From positions 132,447-196,446 of the forward strand of contig DF237047.1 of assembly GCA_000708835.1 (NCBI GenBank): DNA of 64,000 bases. Direction: 5' to 3'. Shown here in pieces: positions 22,431-34,514 of the stretch (positions within the stretch are counted from its first letter, which is position 1; each line of letters opens with the position of its first letter). Origin of the DNA: Klebsormidium nitens (Eukaryota > Streptophyta > Klebsormidiophyceae > Klebsormidiales > Klebsormidiaceae). The notes below the pieces were generated by a model. That model made no database searches and was not told where the DNA came from. It was given only the letters and a program-made list of their open reading frames with translations. The position numbers and the translations under genes were made by a program.

Positions 22431-24251
22431 TGTTCTACGAAAAGGAACAAGAAGCTGCTATTACTTGTACTAGCTTGGCCAAACTCTGTCTTAGGCAAGT
22501 TTCATTTTCGACTTCTTACTGCTTTCGTAATTACATAGAAGGTCTAGGCAGAGGTCAGTCAAGCTGGAGAAAATAATTTGACGTGGCGTTAAATGCATCC
22601 GGAGGAAGTACTTGCCCCGAGAGTGAGTCGAATACCTATACTTAGTCAAGTAGAGGTTGCATAGTAAACAACGTTATCGGCGTCATCAGTCCGTCGGGCA
22701 ATGAAGACTGGACATCAGAATCGGTTTGGAAGCATTCGGGCGAAGGTGGTGTGTCTCCGAGTCGGTGCCCAAGTAGTTGTAACAGACATGTGTTAGCTAT
22801 AAAGGACCTTATCTTACTGTAGAATACTCCATAAAACGACAGTCACAAAACTTGGCCATTGAAAAGCCAGCCGGCCGGGCTGTAGCGTCATTGTGAGCAA
22901 GCAATGATGTATGATGCCTGACACAACATACTCCAGGTTCAAAGCATAGCTAGATGCACCGGGCGTCCGACCAGTGGCAAAAGCTCGATCCAAGCGCCGT
23001 GGCGGACAAGGATAGAAACAGAGGGAGCCGGGCGCCGTGGGCGCATGTGTATAAGATTTGATGGCAAACATTCAAATTTTGAAAGGATAAGGTGACCGGT
23101 GTCTTAGTATGACGTAGCTAGCCATATACAGGCTGCCCGGCGAAGCATCACGGGCAATCAGCTAGCTTTACGCACGGAGCTGCATGTACGTTTGTATTAT
23201 ATAGTCGGACCGCGTTTCAGACGCATCAACTATAACTCAGTGCCGGCGCCAAGCTGGCTCTGCGGCCAGCCGCGGCGCCCGTCAAGTCGGTGGCCCTATA
23301 GGCAGATGTATTGTACGAGTCCCCTGGCGCGCTAGGAGTTGCATTCAATGAAACTTCAATGCATTCCCGACTTGAATTGTATTATAGCTAGCACAGCACG
23401 GTCATGCTTAACAGGTTAACCACGGCACATAGATCACTAACTTGTCACTACAATGCAACGATACCCGATCAGTGGATGCTCAAGGGCTTTCAGTACACAG
23501 CTTCCATTTTGAGTTACACGGCAAATGCATCCATGCTCACACGCACAGCTTGTGGCAGTAGAAATCAAAGCTCTTGACCAAACTTCGTTGCAAAGATTCA
23601 CAAGTTCAAGTGGAAAACTGCAGCGATCGCTTTGAACTCAACTAAAGGAACGTCTTCTTTACGATTTTCTCAAGAATTAACCACCTGGGATGCAGCCTAA
23701 TCGATGATGAGTGTGAGCAAGTAACCTTAAGAACTTGTGACCAACTTAAGACAAGGTTTCCTTTGACCTCGACTTCAATTATCCCCTAACGCCTACTGAT
23801 GATCCACAGAGGCGGTCCTGACAAGCAACAAACCTTCGACAACAAGCAACGGGTTAAGTTCGAATGGTCTCAATGTTGTTTCATCCATTCGGGAACGTGG
23901 TGACCTTCGACGCCCGCGTGTGAACCTCGTGATACCGGTGACAACCCACTGAACGCTTCAGAAAGCATTTTCTTTGGCGCTGATCATAGCTTTACATTTG
24001 GCGACGCCCCGTCGACATCGTGGCTCCCCTTATTTATGCGAGAATGCTCTTTGCCGCCAATGTGGCAGCCGCTGCGTATGCTCCTGCTTATGTATTGATC
24101 GACTACGGCTATATACCAGCAGGTTTGCTGACTTTCTGTTGTGCCAGGAATATACCTTTCTGTAGCGGGCTGTATCGGGCTCATCGTCTCTTGAGTGCAG
24201 CCGGTGTCGGCTGACGTCGGCATGATCGTCGTCCTTGCTCACAGGGGAGCC
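22229..24251. other. Convergent intergenic region between the USP and bZIP genes
   Basis: Both flanking genes end here, so this is 3' UTR plus spacer. Apart from the USP tail duplicate at 22366-22425, I see no gene, RNA or element. Base composition is AT-richer than the exons. Confidence 0.4.
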
Positions 24252-27200
24252 TTAGTAACTCTGAACCGGCTTGTGGATGTTCTCGCGAACCCGTCTCCTC
24301 AGCTCTTCGTTTTGCTGCAGCATACATTAAAAAAGAGTGTGAGAACGGGACCGTTTCGAGAAGAGAAGTGCTTTTGGTTCGGTCGAACAGGTTGTGTACT
24401 AAAAACAAAACGCTTCCATAATGCTTGGAGGTCTGCTTCCGACTGCAAGCAAAGAGAAGTGAGGTACAGAAGGAAAGGTCCGAAAGGAGTTCGCCTCGAG
24501 CTTCTGTCTTATCTACAAAAACAACCGTACAGACCGAGTATACCGTTTTGTCCACTCTATCCCGACGCTTAAGCGACAACACGGTTTGACTGACGTGATC
24601 CAGCATACTAACAGCGTCGTAACTTGGACAATCGAAAACTGGCTTCTTGCAAACATCCCCAACGTCGAATCGAATCGAGGATTAGAACGTCGCATAACAT
24701 CGTCAGCAATCAGCGTAACCCAAGCCCCTCTGGTCTGCAGGAGGGGTTCACTCCCAGCCAGTACAAACAGATCAATTCATAAAGAAAACGGACCTGAACA
24801 AGCGCAGCGGCCTCCTCGTCAAGGCTCGCGTTTCTGCTCTCGAGGTCCGCGACCCTGGCCTCTAGCTGCGCCAGCAACAGCTTCTTCTTCTCGCGTGCCT
24901 GCTGGGCACTTACGCGGTTGCGCAGCAACCTGTAAAGGGCGGAAAGGTTCGTAAGCGGCCGGACGTTATAATAAGCCGCTGTGGCCTGTGGCATAAGCCG
25001 CTGTGGCGAGATCATGAGCAGCTGGACGATTGATCTGACGCGTTTTGTGCAGCAATTTGGAGTGGGCGCACTGAAGTTAAGCAGCAGGGAGGACAGATGA
25101 GCAGCCGAATGAACCTGACAATTGCAAAGAAAAGTTTCAAGATCGACATATCACTGTGGTTTCCGCCCTAGAGGGACCAATTTGAGGCAAAAACGCTGCA
25201 TTGCGCACTGCTTCGGGTTAGATTTGGATTCCGCAGTGAAACATCCGCCGACAACTTGCTAGGGCTTGAAAAAACTCGCTCTAGTAAGGATGGAAACGTT
25301 GGTCCACTCAAGCGACTTTTCAGCCAGTTTTGACAGCTTGGGGCAGCTGCAAAAGAAGCGCAAAGAAGCTGACGAAACCTCGTCCTACCTTTTCTTTCGT
25401 CCGAGGGCCTTAGCGGGGGGAAGCCCGACCAGGGGCGCTCCGTCCAGCATGACCGGCTCGGCCTCTTCACCAACCTGGGGGTTGCTCCCCTCCGACGAAC
25501 TAGACCGGGGGGTGGAAACACTAGGCGGTGCAGCCCCCAACAACGGGGAGGGGATGGGAAGCGAGGGGGGGCGGGAAGCGCTCGGGCCTGTGACAGGGAG
25601 AGTTGGCAATCAGACTTTGAGCCTGCTGATTGTTATCCTACTTCTCAAGACATCGCGTGTGGCCTCTTGGGGTAAGGCTTCTTAAACCGCGCGAAAAGGG
25701 GTGTCTATATGTGCGAGGGGGGACTTCCAGGGGGGCATCCTGCCTGTCCCAGGACCCTCTACATTCGTTTAACTCAACTGTGACATTCGTTTCCAGCGGA
25801 GACACAAAGGATGTGTTTGCAATTGTTAGAAAACAGGACAGATGCATGCACCCCCAAGAGGAAGGAAGAAAGGCGCCACTTTGTGAGGAAGGGATGCTAA
25901 GTTACCTTCCAGCACTCGCCGCCGCTTGATTTTCTTCTCCTGGTCTGCCGTCTGCCGCTGCATCCGCTTGACTGCGGCCTCCTGAGCCCTGCAGAACAAT
26001 GGACTAGAGACCTAAGAACAAGGGAATCGGTTACCGGAACATTGGTTTGTATGACAGTAGGATCTGAAATGGAAGAAGTTTTGGAACAGGCATCGAGCTG
26101 GTCGCTCTACACCTTCAATCATGTGCTTGCCGCATTTTCTAGCAGGGAGGCAAAGTTGAGTCAACAGGAGCTCTCATGCCACAGAAACATGAACTGCTGA
26201 CATGACTAAGTGAGCCACACTGGGGGAGAAAAGCTTACGCATTTCCCATCGGCAACTGAGGCGCGGCGGTTCCAAAGGGCGGGAAGTATCCAAAGGGCGA
26301 AAACGATGGCATTCCGTGCGTGAAGCCGGGGGGCGGAACTCCGAGCACTGGCTTCATGTCTGCAGCAAGAGCGGTGTATTCAGAAACAGCATCGATTTTT
26401 CTTTACCAACATGAAATGTTGCTAAACTCTAACGGACTTCTCAGACTATCCCATTTTCCGCCTGACTAGAACTTCTTGCTAAGGCAACTGAAGCTCTCCT
26501 TATGTCATCTTTCTTCGCACCCCCTCCCTTTGAATCACCAATGTAGAAACCAGGTCTCTTGGACTTTACCAACCATTGCAGTATGCATAGACTTTACCAA
26601 CCATTGCAGTATGCATAGGAGCCATAGTTCACCTGCGCTGCTTGTGGTCGGGGCGTGATGTGCCTGCAGCAATGCATTCTTTGCCTCTTCTTGCTGTACT
26701 CTCCGCAGCATGCGCTCTTTTTTGCTGTGACCAACGTGCTGGGGGCCGCTTGTGCTAGGGCCCTGCTGTGCAGCAGAGTCCCCAAGTGTCAACGGCTGGT
26801 TCCCTGCAGGGTTAGTGCAGAAACCCTCAGTAATGCGCAGGGATGACATCAATAGATGAGGAAGCTGTTGAAAGTTGCGACACAAGTGATTGATGGATGG
26901 ACTATAGCGCAAGAGATGCACAAGATACGAAGAAAGATAAAATGGCAATGAGCAGACTGGGCAGGAGCTTTCTGTGTTCAGAGTCCCAGAGGTTGATGTG
27001 CAGCCACAAATCTGCACGACCGTCTAAAACTCACAATACCAATATACGAGCTTGTGCATCTCAAATCAATAATGAGGGGCTAATCAACAACCAGCAATGT
27101 GCAGATTGACAACTCCCCGGGCATGAGCCACAACAGTTTGCCAGCTTACCTAACACTTGTTCAATCAACTTCTGCATTTCGAGCTCGTCCTGCGTCAGGG

Positions 27201-27294
27201 GCTGCGCAGGAGCTGCCATCCTGGGGACAGGCCGCGCGATCGGCAGAGGCGCAACGGCGACTGCCACAGAGTTGTCGCCAAATTCTCGCTGCAT
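24252..27294 (-). CDS. HY5-like bZIP transcription factor, 305 aa
   Basis: Seven minus-strand exons join in frame: 27294-27150, 26803-26633, 26359-26239, 25988-25906, 25587-25389, 24929-24794 and 24314-24252. The N-terminal half is Pro/Gly/Gln-rich and looks disordered ([19 protein letters not shown]). A charged Lys/Arg segment ([18 protein letters not shown]) follows. The bZIP is at residues ~238-295: the basic region [19 protein letters not shown], built across the 25389/24929 junction, runs into a leucine zipper ([17 protein letters not shown]) that continues through [27 protein letters not shown] is the HY5/HYH signature; in plants these factors bind G-box/ACGT elements and promote light responses. 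The acidic Val-Pro COP1-docking motif of HY5 is not visible. The protein is also longer than typical HY5, so HY5-like is safer than orthologue. Confidence 0.85.
26562..26617. repeat. Perfect 28-bp tandem duplication in a bZIP intron
   Basis: The unit GACTTTACCAACCATTGCAG plus TATGCATA occurs twice head to tail (26562-26589 and 26590-26617), just inside intron 2 (minus strand) near the donor. It does not include the exon edge. Confidence 0.85.
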
Positions 27295-28778
27295 GGTCAA
27301 CCTGCCCCTACACAGCAGGCTCTCTCAAATGCTTCAGCCTACCTCTGCTAACCAACTTCATGCAAATGAGTGGAGCCGTTATTCCAATTTGAGGATGGCA
27401 GTCAGCAAAAGCAGGGAGGCTAATGTGAGTAGGCCGTGGGGCTAACTTCGTCTATGTCACGAGGAAATTCCAGCTTTTCTCCCTCTGAGCGTGTTCAATA
27501 CTTGCTCGGGCTGTAAACTCCAAACACTGATTCGTAGCTTAGAGAATGCCGCTCCTTTGTCAAAATGCATGCGGTGGTGTCATTAATGCTCTGCATCCTG
27601 AGGCAGCCTTGTGAGATAGCGGTCATGCAACCACCCTGCAGCAGGCGCAACAAAGACATGGTCAGCAGGGCATCAAAAAAAATAGTTCATGCAGCCATGC
27701 AGTCAAGCCTTCTCCCTGTTGAAGAAAACTCTGTGCCACTTCTCCTCGATGTTGTCACAGCCACCTTCTGATACTTCATTTGAAGTTGAGAGCCTTCTGA
27801 CAGACATGTCAGCAGCTCCAATGTCCAAAGTGAGAGGCAAAGCCGAGCATAACTAACCTCAAGCAGGACACTTGCACTTCCATGTCTTTTGATCTAATGA
27901 CACAGCGATCGCCGGCTACCTGCCTTTTCCACCCACAAAATGCAGGCAATTCTCAATAGGATCAGAAACTGTGCAAATTCCGCCAGCAAAGCTGCATGTG
28001 GGCTCAACGAGATCACCACCCCAGAAGAGCCTCACCTTTGCGCAAGCGCCCTGCTTTCACCCCAGCTCCCCCCCTGATTGAGTGCCAAAGCCGGAGCGCA
28101 GCTTGTACAAGACAGGCCTTCCGCAGGGGGACGCTTTGTCGTTCACCAGGGTCCAGGAGGTGAGCGCATTTTTTAAAATTACCCCCCCTGAGTTTATTTC
28201 ATCAGCGCCGTCGGATGCATTCGATTGACTTCTTGGCCTCCTACAAACCGTCGATTGAACTCTGCAAATAAACCCCTGGAAAGAGGAAATTTGAGTGCTA
28301 CAGAATCTCTAGCTGTACGCTGGAGATCTCAGGTTTGAGCTTGAACTTGGAAGTGAAGCTCTAAAGCTGCGAACTTCTCAACGACAAGGACCAGCCTGCA
28401 TTATGATTGCATGCTTCTCTTGTCACTTGATATTTCCTCAAGCGCCTCCAATTTCAAGCACCTGATCAAGGCGGAAAAGCAGGGAAAAAACCTTGTGGGT
28501 GCGTTGATTTCCAGTATGGGATCACCTTTCTCATCACTGTGGGCAAGACATAAACGCGCTGTGAAGTAGGCTCACGCCTTTCCAGGATTGCGGAGAAGGA
28601 AGGGGAAAGATTCTCCAATTGCAATTCCACCATCTCTCCAGACACAGCTAAGGACACAGCATTCAGCAGCTACTGGGACTTTCGCTCATCTTTCTGAGCT
28701 TAGCTCAAGGGGTTTGCTTGTCCTCCAAGAGCATGAATCACCGTTGATTGGAATCATGGCGTGCATTTGACAGTAAGC
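27295..28778. other. Divergent intergenic region between the bZIP and MFS genes
   Basis: About 1.5 kb lies between two outward-facing genes, so it is likely to hold both promoters and 5' UTRs. No open frame with coding character or recognised element is seen. The ATG at 28755 opens only a four-codon upstream frame (ATGGCGTGCATTTGA) ahead of the MFS start. Confidence 0.4.
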
Positions 28779-31700
28779 ATGGCGCTTCCCTCCATGGTGT
28801 GCCAGCGATGGCTGGCTCTGGTTGCGGGATTGTACCTTCAGGCGTGCGGTGGCAATACATATTCATTTGGAATCTGGTCTGGCGCCTTCAAGGACAGAAT
28901 GGGCTACAGCCAGGTAGGAATTCGTCACCCCTTCTGAGCCTGAGAATTACAGCATTCTACTCGGATCAGCACCACTGACTGTAATTGACCACACAACTAT
29001 GAGGTTGAAGCTTGCAAAGCAGATTGCCCGGTGTGAATAAGATAGAAGCGGTCTGCGTCTGATCAGAAACAGTGAAGGCTTTCCTTTTGAGATCTCTGAA
29101 GCAGGCAGCCTCTAACAAGATATGCACAGATGTAAGAGACCTGCGCCAACACCATTTCTCAATTTCCTGTTGCAAGGCGCACCCTTTTCTTTGATTCTTC
29201 ATCTGCATCATCATGCGCGAACAACTTGAAGTCATAGAGACGTGCTTTCCCAAAGTCCAAGCAGACAGGACTAACCTCACTCTTCTGCCTTCCTGTTCTG
29301 TACAGCAACTTCTCAATGCCCTCGGCACTGCAAAGGACGTTGGTGACAACGTGGGGGTAATCGCTGGCACGCTGTATGACTACCTGCCAATCTGGGCCCT
29401 TCTCCTGTGGGGATCTGCGCAAAATATCCTCGGATACGGGGGTCTGTGGCTTGCAGCGTCGGGCAGGGCACCCAAACCCCCCTTCTGGCTAGCGTGTGTA
29501 CTCATCTGTGTCGGTGAGCCCTTTCATCCTTGGACTATTGGTTGTGCACCGTATGTTCTAGCTCTCACTTCAGGAAGTAACTTCGTCTGTCCTATTGGGA
29601 TAATCAAAGGCCCTACCACTCAATCAATGGCCTGAGGACATAGGCGCCAGATCCAGTTCCGTCGTGCTTCCAACTGCTGATCCTGTGCAAGGCGCACTTT
29701 CGCACATTAAAAAACACCACCATTCATTGTACCAACAGAACTAAATAGGTCCAACTCATACTTATTATCCCCCCCTCCACTCCCTTTGCTCAATACCACT
29801 GTCTTCGTTAAGGTTTGTCTCAGAGGTTTGTTACAGAGCATTTTGATGCTATATTCAATACCATGACCACAAACCTCAGAAACGCCTGCGCCAATCTCGT
29901 TAACACTTTTGCCGCAGGCACCAACGGGGCGACGTTCTTCCAGACGGCGGCCATTGTGACCCTCGTCCGAAACTTCCCGTCCCACCGCGGCGCAGTTGTG
30001 GGCCTCACCAAGGGGTTTGTGGGCCTGTCAGGGGCCATCTTCACCCAAATCTACTACGCCGCATTCGCCCCAAATCAGGTAAGACTGACTTTGGTTCGTT
30101 TGAGGACCACCAAAACCACACATTGGCCCTTCTGTTGATTCGAGGGCACTGACGATGATGAGAACGTTGTTCCCTGCCCGACTTCAGAGAGTGAAAGGGA
30201 AGTTTTATCTGAGTTGCCGCTCTCAGCGATGGGCTTGATACTCGACCATTGCATAAGCTGCGCGCTACTTTGGGGAGTGTAAGGAGGAATGGGAGCTTGG
30301 CGAGCCCTCCCGAGATTAAAGTTGGAATGAGAGATCAGATTACACGCAGCAATGTCGAATTTCAATACCAGATTCCGAGGCTGGGCTTTTGATTCTAAGG
30401 TGCATTTTAGCAGTCTGGTGACGCTGGAAGATCAACTGCATAAAAGTTTCACCTTCGTTTCGGACTCTGACGACTTCGCTGTCTCGTCTTCATCGTGCCC
30501 GCTTTGCGCTGACACCCATATCTAAAACTTCCCATACGCCAGGGTGCTTCTAAGCAAAGTATTATTTCCAACACCACTCCACTGCTTCTAAGCTGATTAA
30601 TCTTTCCAACACCGCTTCACTTCTTTTTTTGTGCAGACCTCATTCCTCTTCCTCATCGCTGTCGTCCCGCCCCTCTTGGCCCTCCTCTGCGCAAACATAG
30701 TCCGTCCGATCTCCCCGACCGAGTCCGAAGACGAGGAAGAAGAGGAGCACTCCAACTTTATTTCGATCTACCTCATGGGCTTCTTCCTCGCCGCCTTTCT
30801 GCTGGTCAGCATCGTCTGGCGCGAGATGTTCAGAATCAGTCACCCGGTAAATGTCGCCATCACTACCGTGATGGTACTGATTCTCACCTCGCTGCTGCTC
30901 GTCCCGGCGAAAGAGTACTTCCTCGAGAAGCGCCAAGCTCGGACGTCAATCACGGATCTCGAGGCGCGCGGAACAGAATCAGTAGCGCTTGTCGAGAGTT
31001 CCCGTGGTACTCCAGAGCTCGATTTCGAAGCTCGGCAGCATTCGATCCACTTGCACGACGAGGGCGATAACTGGCTCGACGTCGAGAACCGCGCCGAGAG
31101 CATTGCGTTCGGGCTGATGACCGAGGCCGGAGATGAGCCCCCCGAGAGGACGCCACGTGGCAGCCAGGAGAGGCTGCCACGCGCCAGTTCGGAGGTTATC
31201 GACGTCGAGCAAAGAACCGAGGGCGATAAGCGATGGAGCCCTCCACGTGGCATAACCGAGGAGTCCGACAGCTCGGAAGGGGCGGGAGAACTAGAGGGGG
31301 GATGTTATCGGATGCCAAGGATCGGGATGGACCACGGAGTGCTGGAGTCGTTTGCGACGCTCGACTTTTGGGTGCTGTTTCTGTCGACCATGTGCGGGGC
31401 GGGGTCTGGGCTGACCGCCATCAACAAGTGAGCGTTTGAGGCCACGGAAGGCTTCATTTTCAAGTGCTCGTTCATAATAGGCCTCGTTTTACCTTCAGCC
31501 GAAGATTTGTCAGGGGGCAGAGATGCTCTTAGGATCTTCTGTTCGAAATCTTTTGCGTTCGGAACGGATGCTTTGTCTGCTTATCAGCAAGAGTAAGGCA
31601 TCCAGACTGAGGTTGCTGGTTATTCCGGCCGTGTGCGGGTTTGAAGTGTGTGTGGTTAGAAGAGAGTGTCCTGGCGAAAGCTCGTTCCGTCGAACTTTTT

Positions 31701-34514
31701 TATTTGTATCCGCTCATAGTTCGTTCGTTTCGGATTCCTTTATTCTGTTTCGCCGAAGTTTGGTCCTCGAAGTTCGTCCACTCCGTCCATTAAAATCGCC
31801 TTCTTAGAAGCTTGTTCACTTACCTTCAGTCAGATTCAAACGACTCGAGGGAGTTTTGTCTCCAAAGGACTTGGTACAGAATAACCCCCTCACTAACCCA
31901 CGTTTCCTACCGAAGTCCGGCACACTTGGGGCACGTCCGTTCTGTCACAAGAAGACAGCGAAAAAGCTGTCGCCGACCCATCTCAGAACAATCGACAAAT
32001 TGGGGACTGTTCCGAAGCTGATTTCAAACTTGCATTTCCTGCCTGCAGTCTGACGCAGGTAGGCACCTCCCGGGCCGTGGGCGACAGCGTCGGGCGCGTT
32101 CGTGTTGCTGATCAAAGCTGATTAAATACAATCCGCATAAACCACCCTGAAAATCCGGGTTTACTGCTCGCAGTCTCGTGCAGATTGGCACGTTCCTTTG
32201 CGCGGGCGACAGCGTCGGCGTGTTTTGTGTTGCTGATCCATCTCACAAGGACATGAAATCCGCTACAGCTGTCGAGCTAACCACCCTATAACCCGCGTTA
32301 CCCACTCTCCTAAGCCGCATTTCTTGCCCTCAGTCTGGCGCAGGTGGGCGCGTCCCTCGGCGCGGGCGACAGCGTCGGCGCATTCGTGTCGCTGATCCGT
32401 CTTCGATATAGCTTCAGCTAACCACCCTATCACCCGCTTTAGACTAACCCGCGTTAAACAACCTACTAACCCGCTTTTCCTGCCCTCAGTCTGGCGCAGG
32501 TGGGCGCGTCCCTGGGCGCGGGCGACAGCGTCGGCGCATTTGTGTCGCTGATCAGCATCTGGAGCTTCCTCGGACGCATGGGCGCGGGTCTCGTGTCCGA
32601 GCACTACGTCCGAAAGTACGGCACCCCGCGGCCCGTCTTCTCGCTGATCACGCAGGCCATCATGGGCGTAGGTGAGACCCCGTGTTTCTTGCGGCGATCA
32701 GTTGCCGCTGGATATACCGGTAACTCTTGTGAGGCTTAACAAGCGTGTTTCCTAAGATTTGAGTTACCCATTTGCTTTTAGTTACCCAGTTCATTAAAGA
32801 AGGGGCCAAAACCAGATATTGACCGCACCGAAGCGCACCGTAATTACTACTAACCCCAACCCGTCCTTCGGCGCGTACCGTTAGTCACACGCCTCTTAAG
32901 TCACATGAGACTCGCTAGCACTTGACGGAATCAAGGCATCGCAAGGCTCCAGCTAGATGTGTGATGGCTGCCTTTCTGATACGGAGAGATGTGTTGTGAC
33001 GCCAGCGTTTCGATCGCCTTGGTGATCGAGGACCCCTATCATTGTTTTGGGGAGACTCATTGTTGACGGGTCCTCTCTGCTCCAGATTGCTGCAGCGTTT
33101 GCTGCTCACCTCATCTCATCGGATTCTGTGCCTGTCTTTACACAACTTCTCGCCTGCTTATGTCATTTTTGTCATGCAAATATGCACCGCGATAGTCATG
33201 GCATGGAAAAGGCCTATACCGTCATCGAGCTAACACTGTTGATCCTGGGTGTATTGTCAGATCGAATCGATCTGAAAGATGCTTCCGTATCCGCCCCCAG
33301 GGCACCTTCATTTTGCCTCCGCCTTTCTCGCCAGGTCCACGTCGCCTCTCTCGTTGTCTCTTTGCAGACCCTTCTTCCACAAAACGCCGTCCAAGTGCCC
33401 TTGCCTTAACCCATTTAGCCACGTAGTAGAACACTTATTCAAAAGCTTGTTGTTGAACCATGTTGCCAAATTTTCAAACCACGCTCTATCAAATGCGGTT
33501 TCCATCCCTCAAACAGGCCACCTTCTCTTCGCGTCCGCCCTCCCCGGCAGCCTCTACGTCGGCTCTCTTGTCGTCTTTTTGGAGAATCTTCTTTTGTTTT
33601 GCTTCTCCGAGCGTCCTATTACCGGTGTTTCAAGCGCTCCATCCATCTCCCAACAAGCCGACCAGAGAAACATGTAACCTAGTTGTCAAGTGAAGGCTCG
33701 AACTCATACCATGTTGCCAATGTTTGAAAACACGATTTCCATCCCTCGAACAGGCCACCTTCTATTTGCATCCGCCCTCCCCGGCAGTCTCTACGTCGGC
33801 TCCCTCATCGTCGGCCTCTGCTACGGCGCGCAGTGGACGCTCATGCCCGCGATTGCGAGCGAGCTCTTTGGGCTCGCGCACTTTGGCGCCATCATGGCGT
33901 GGCAGTCCGTGGCCAACCCGTCCGGGTCCTACATTCTCTCCGTCCTAGTTGCCGGCTACCTATACGATATGGAGGCGGACCGCCAGAGCCACGTGCCCCA
34001 CCCGACGGCGCACCCGGGGCTTGGCGGGACGGATCTATCGCCGTACTGGGGAGCAGTGAACGAGACGCAGCGGGAGGGGGGGTGGAAACCGTTGGGGCGG
34101 CGGATTTTGGAGACTGATTCTTCCGGGGGGGCACCTGGCAGCGGCTGGGGGGTTTCTTGGTTGTGGGCTCTTTTGGGGGGTAGTTCCGATTCGGGGGGTT
34201 CTGGATTGGGGGCGCTTCTGGGGGGTGCTTCGAGGGCTGGGGGGTCTATGTTGAGGGCGCTTTTGGGGGGGTATTCTGAAGAGCGAGTGGCGAGCAAGAC
34301 GTGCATCGGTGCGCGCTGCTTCCGGCTGACGTTTATCATCATGGCGGGGGTGTGTCTTTTCGGGGTGTGTTTGAATGTATGGTTAACGATCCGCACGCGA
34401 GAGTATTACCGGGGGGTGTGGAAGGAACATGTCGAGAAGGCGGCGAATCGGGAGAGCGAGAAGGGGAGTGCCGCAGGGGAGTCGGACGTTGTGAGCGACG
34501 CGTCAAGGACATGA
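28779..34514 (+). CDS. Nodulin-like / NFD4-type major facilitator superfamily transporter, 745 aa
   Basis: Six exons join in frame: 28779-28913, 29306-29513, 29918-30078, 30637-31427, 32490-32671 and 33754-34514. The N-terminal nodulin-like signature is clear: LQACGGNTYSFGIWSGAFK, GTAKDVGDNVGVIAG, then NFPSHRGAVVGLTKGFVGLSG. Exon 4 encodes two or three membrane helices and a long hydrophilic central loop (~150 residues, Glu/Arg/Ser-rich). Exons 5 and 6 give the C-terminal helices (SIWSFLGRMGAGLVSE, IVGLCYGAQWTLMPAIASEL, ANPSGSYILSVLVAGYLYD). A Gly/Ser-rich insertion with repeated LLGG motifs sits before the final helix. Plant members are mitochondrial, plasma-membrane or vacuolar carriers, mostly of unknown substrate. 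The start ATG 28779 is preceded by a short upstream frame. Introns 4 and 5 hold exon-edge arrays. Confidence 0.88.
30545..30636 (+). repeat. Short tandem duplication before the MFS exon 4 acceptor
   Basis: The intron segment TGCTTCTAAGC-AA-TTTCCAACACC-CTTCAC occurs twice in succession right before the TTTTTTTGTGCAG acceptor. It is the same style of duplication as at the other introns but contains no exon sequence. Confidence 0.6.
32046..32560 (+). repeat. Array of four MFS exon 5 starts
   Basis: Segments resembling TCTGGCGCAGGTGGGCGCGT follow a CAG at 32049, 32174, 32334 and 32490 (functional). The copy at 32334 differs at about 2 of its first 63 bases from the functional exon and reads the same peptide (LAQVGASLGAGDSVGAFVSL). 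The two distal copies are progressively worse. Spacing is 125, 160 and 156 bp. The preceding ACCACCCTA-ACCCGC intron words are copied as well. Confidence 0.9.
33287..33830 (+). repeat. Array of three MFS exon 6 starts
   Basis: Copies of the exon start GCCACCTTCT-TT-GC-TCCGCCC begin at 33301, 33517 and 33754 (functional). The 33517 copy is preserved through LPGSLYVGSLVV. Upstream intron words (ATGTTGCCAA, TTTCCATCCCTC-AACAG) are repeated too. Spacing is 216 and 237 bp. Confidence 0.88.
34128..34280 (+). repeat. In-exon Gly/Ser/Leu-rich repeat in the MFS protein
   Basis: Imperfect coding repeats of ~51-57 bp give successive LWALLGGSSDSGGSG, LGALLGGASRAGGS and LRALLGGYSEE segments. Runs of G dominate the strand. 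They lie between the catalytic-core helices and the last membrane helix, in a position where relatives have only a short loop. Confidence 0.75.
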
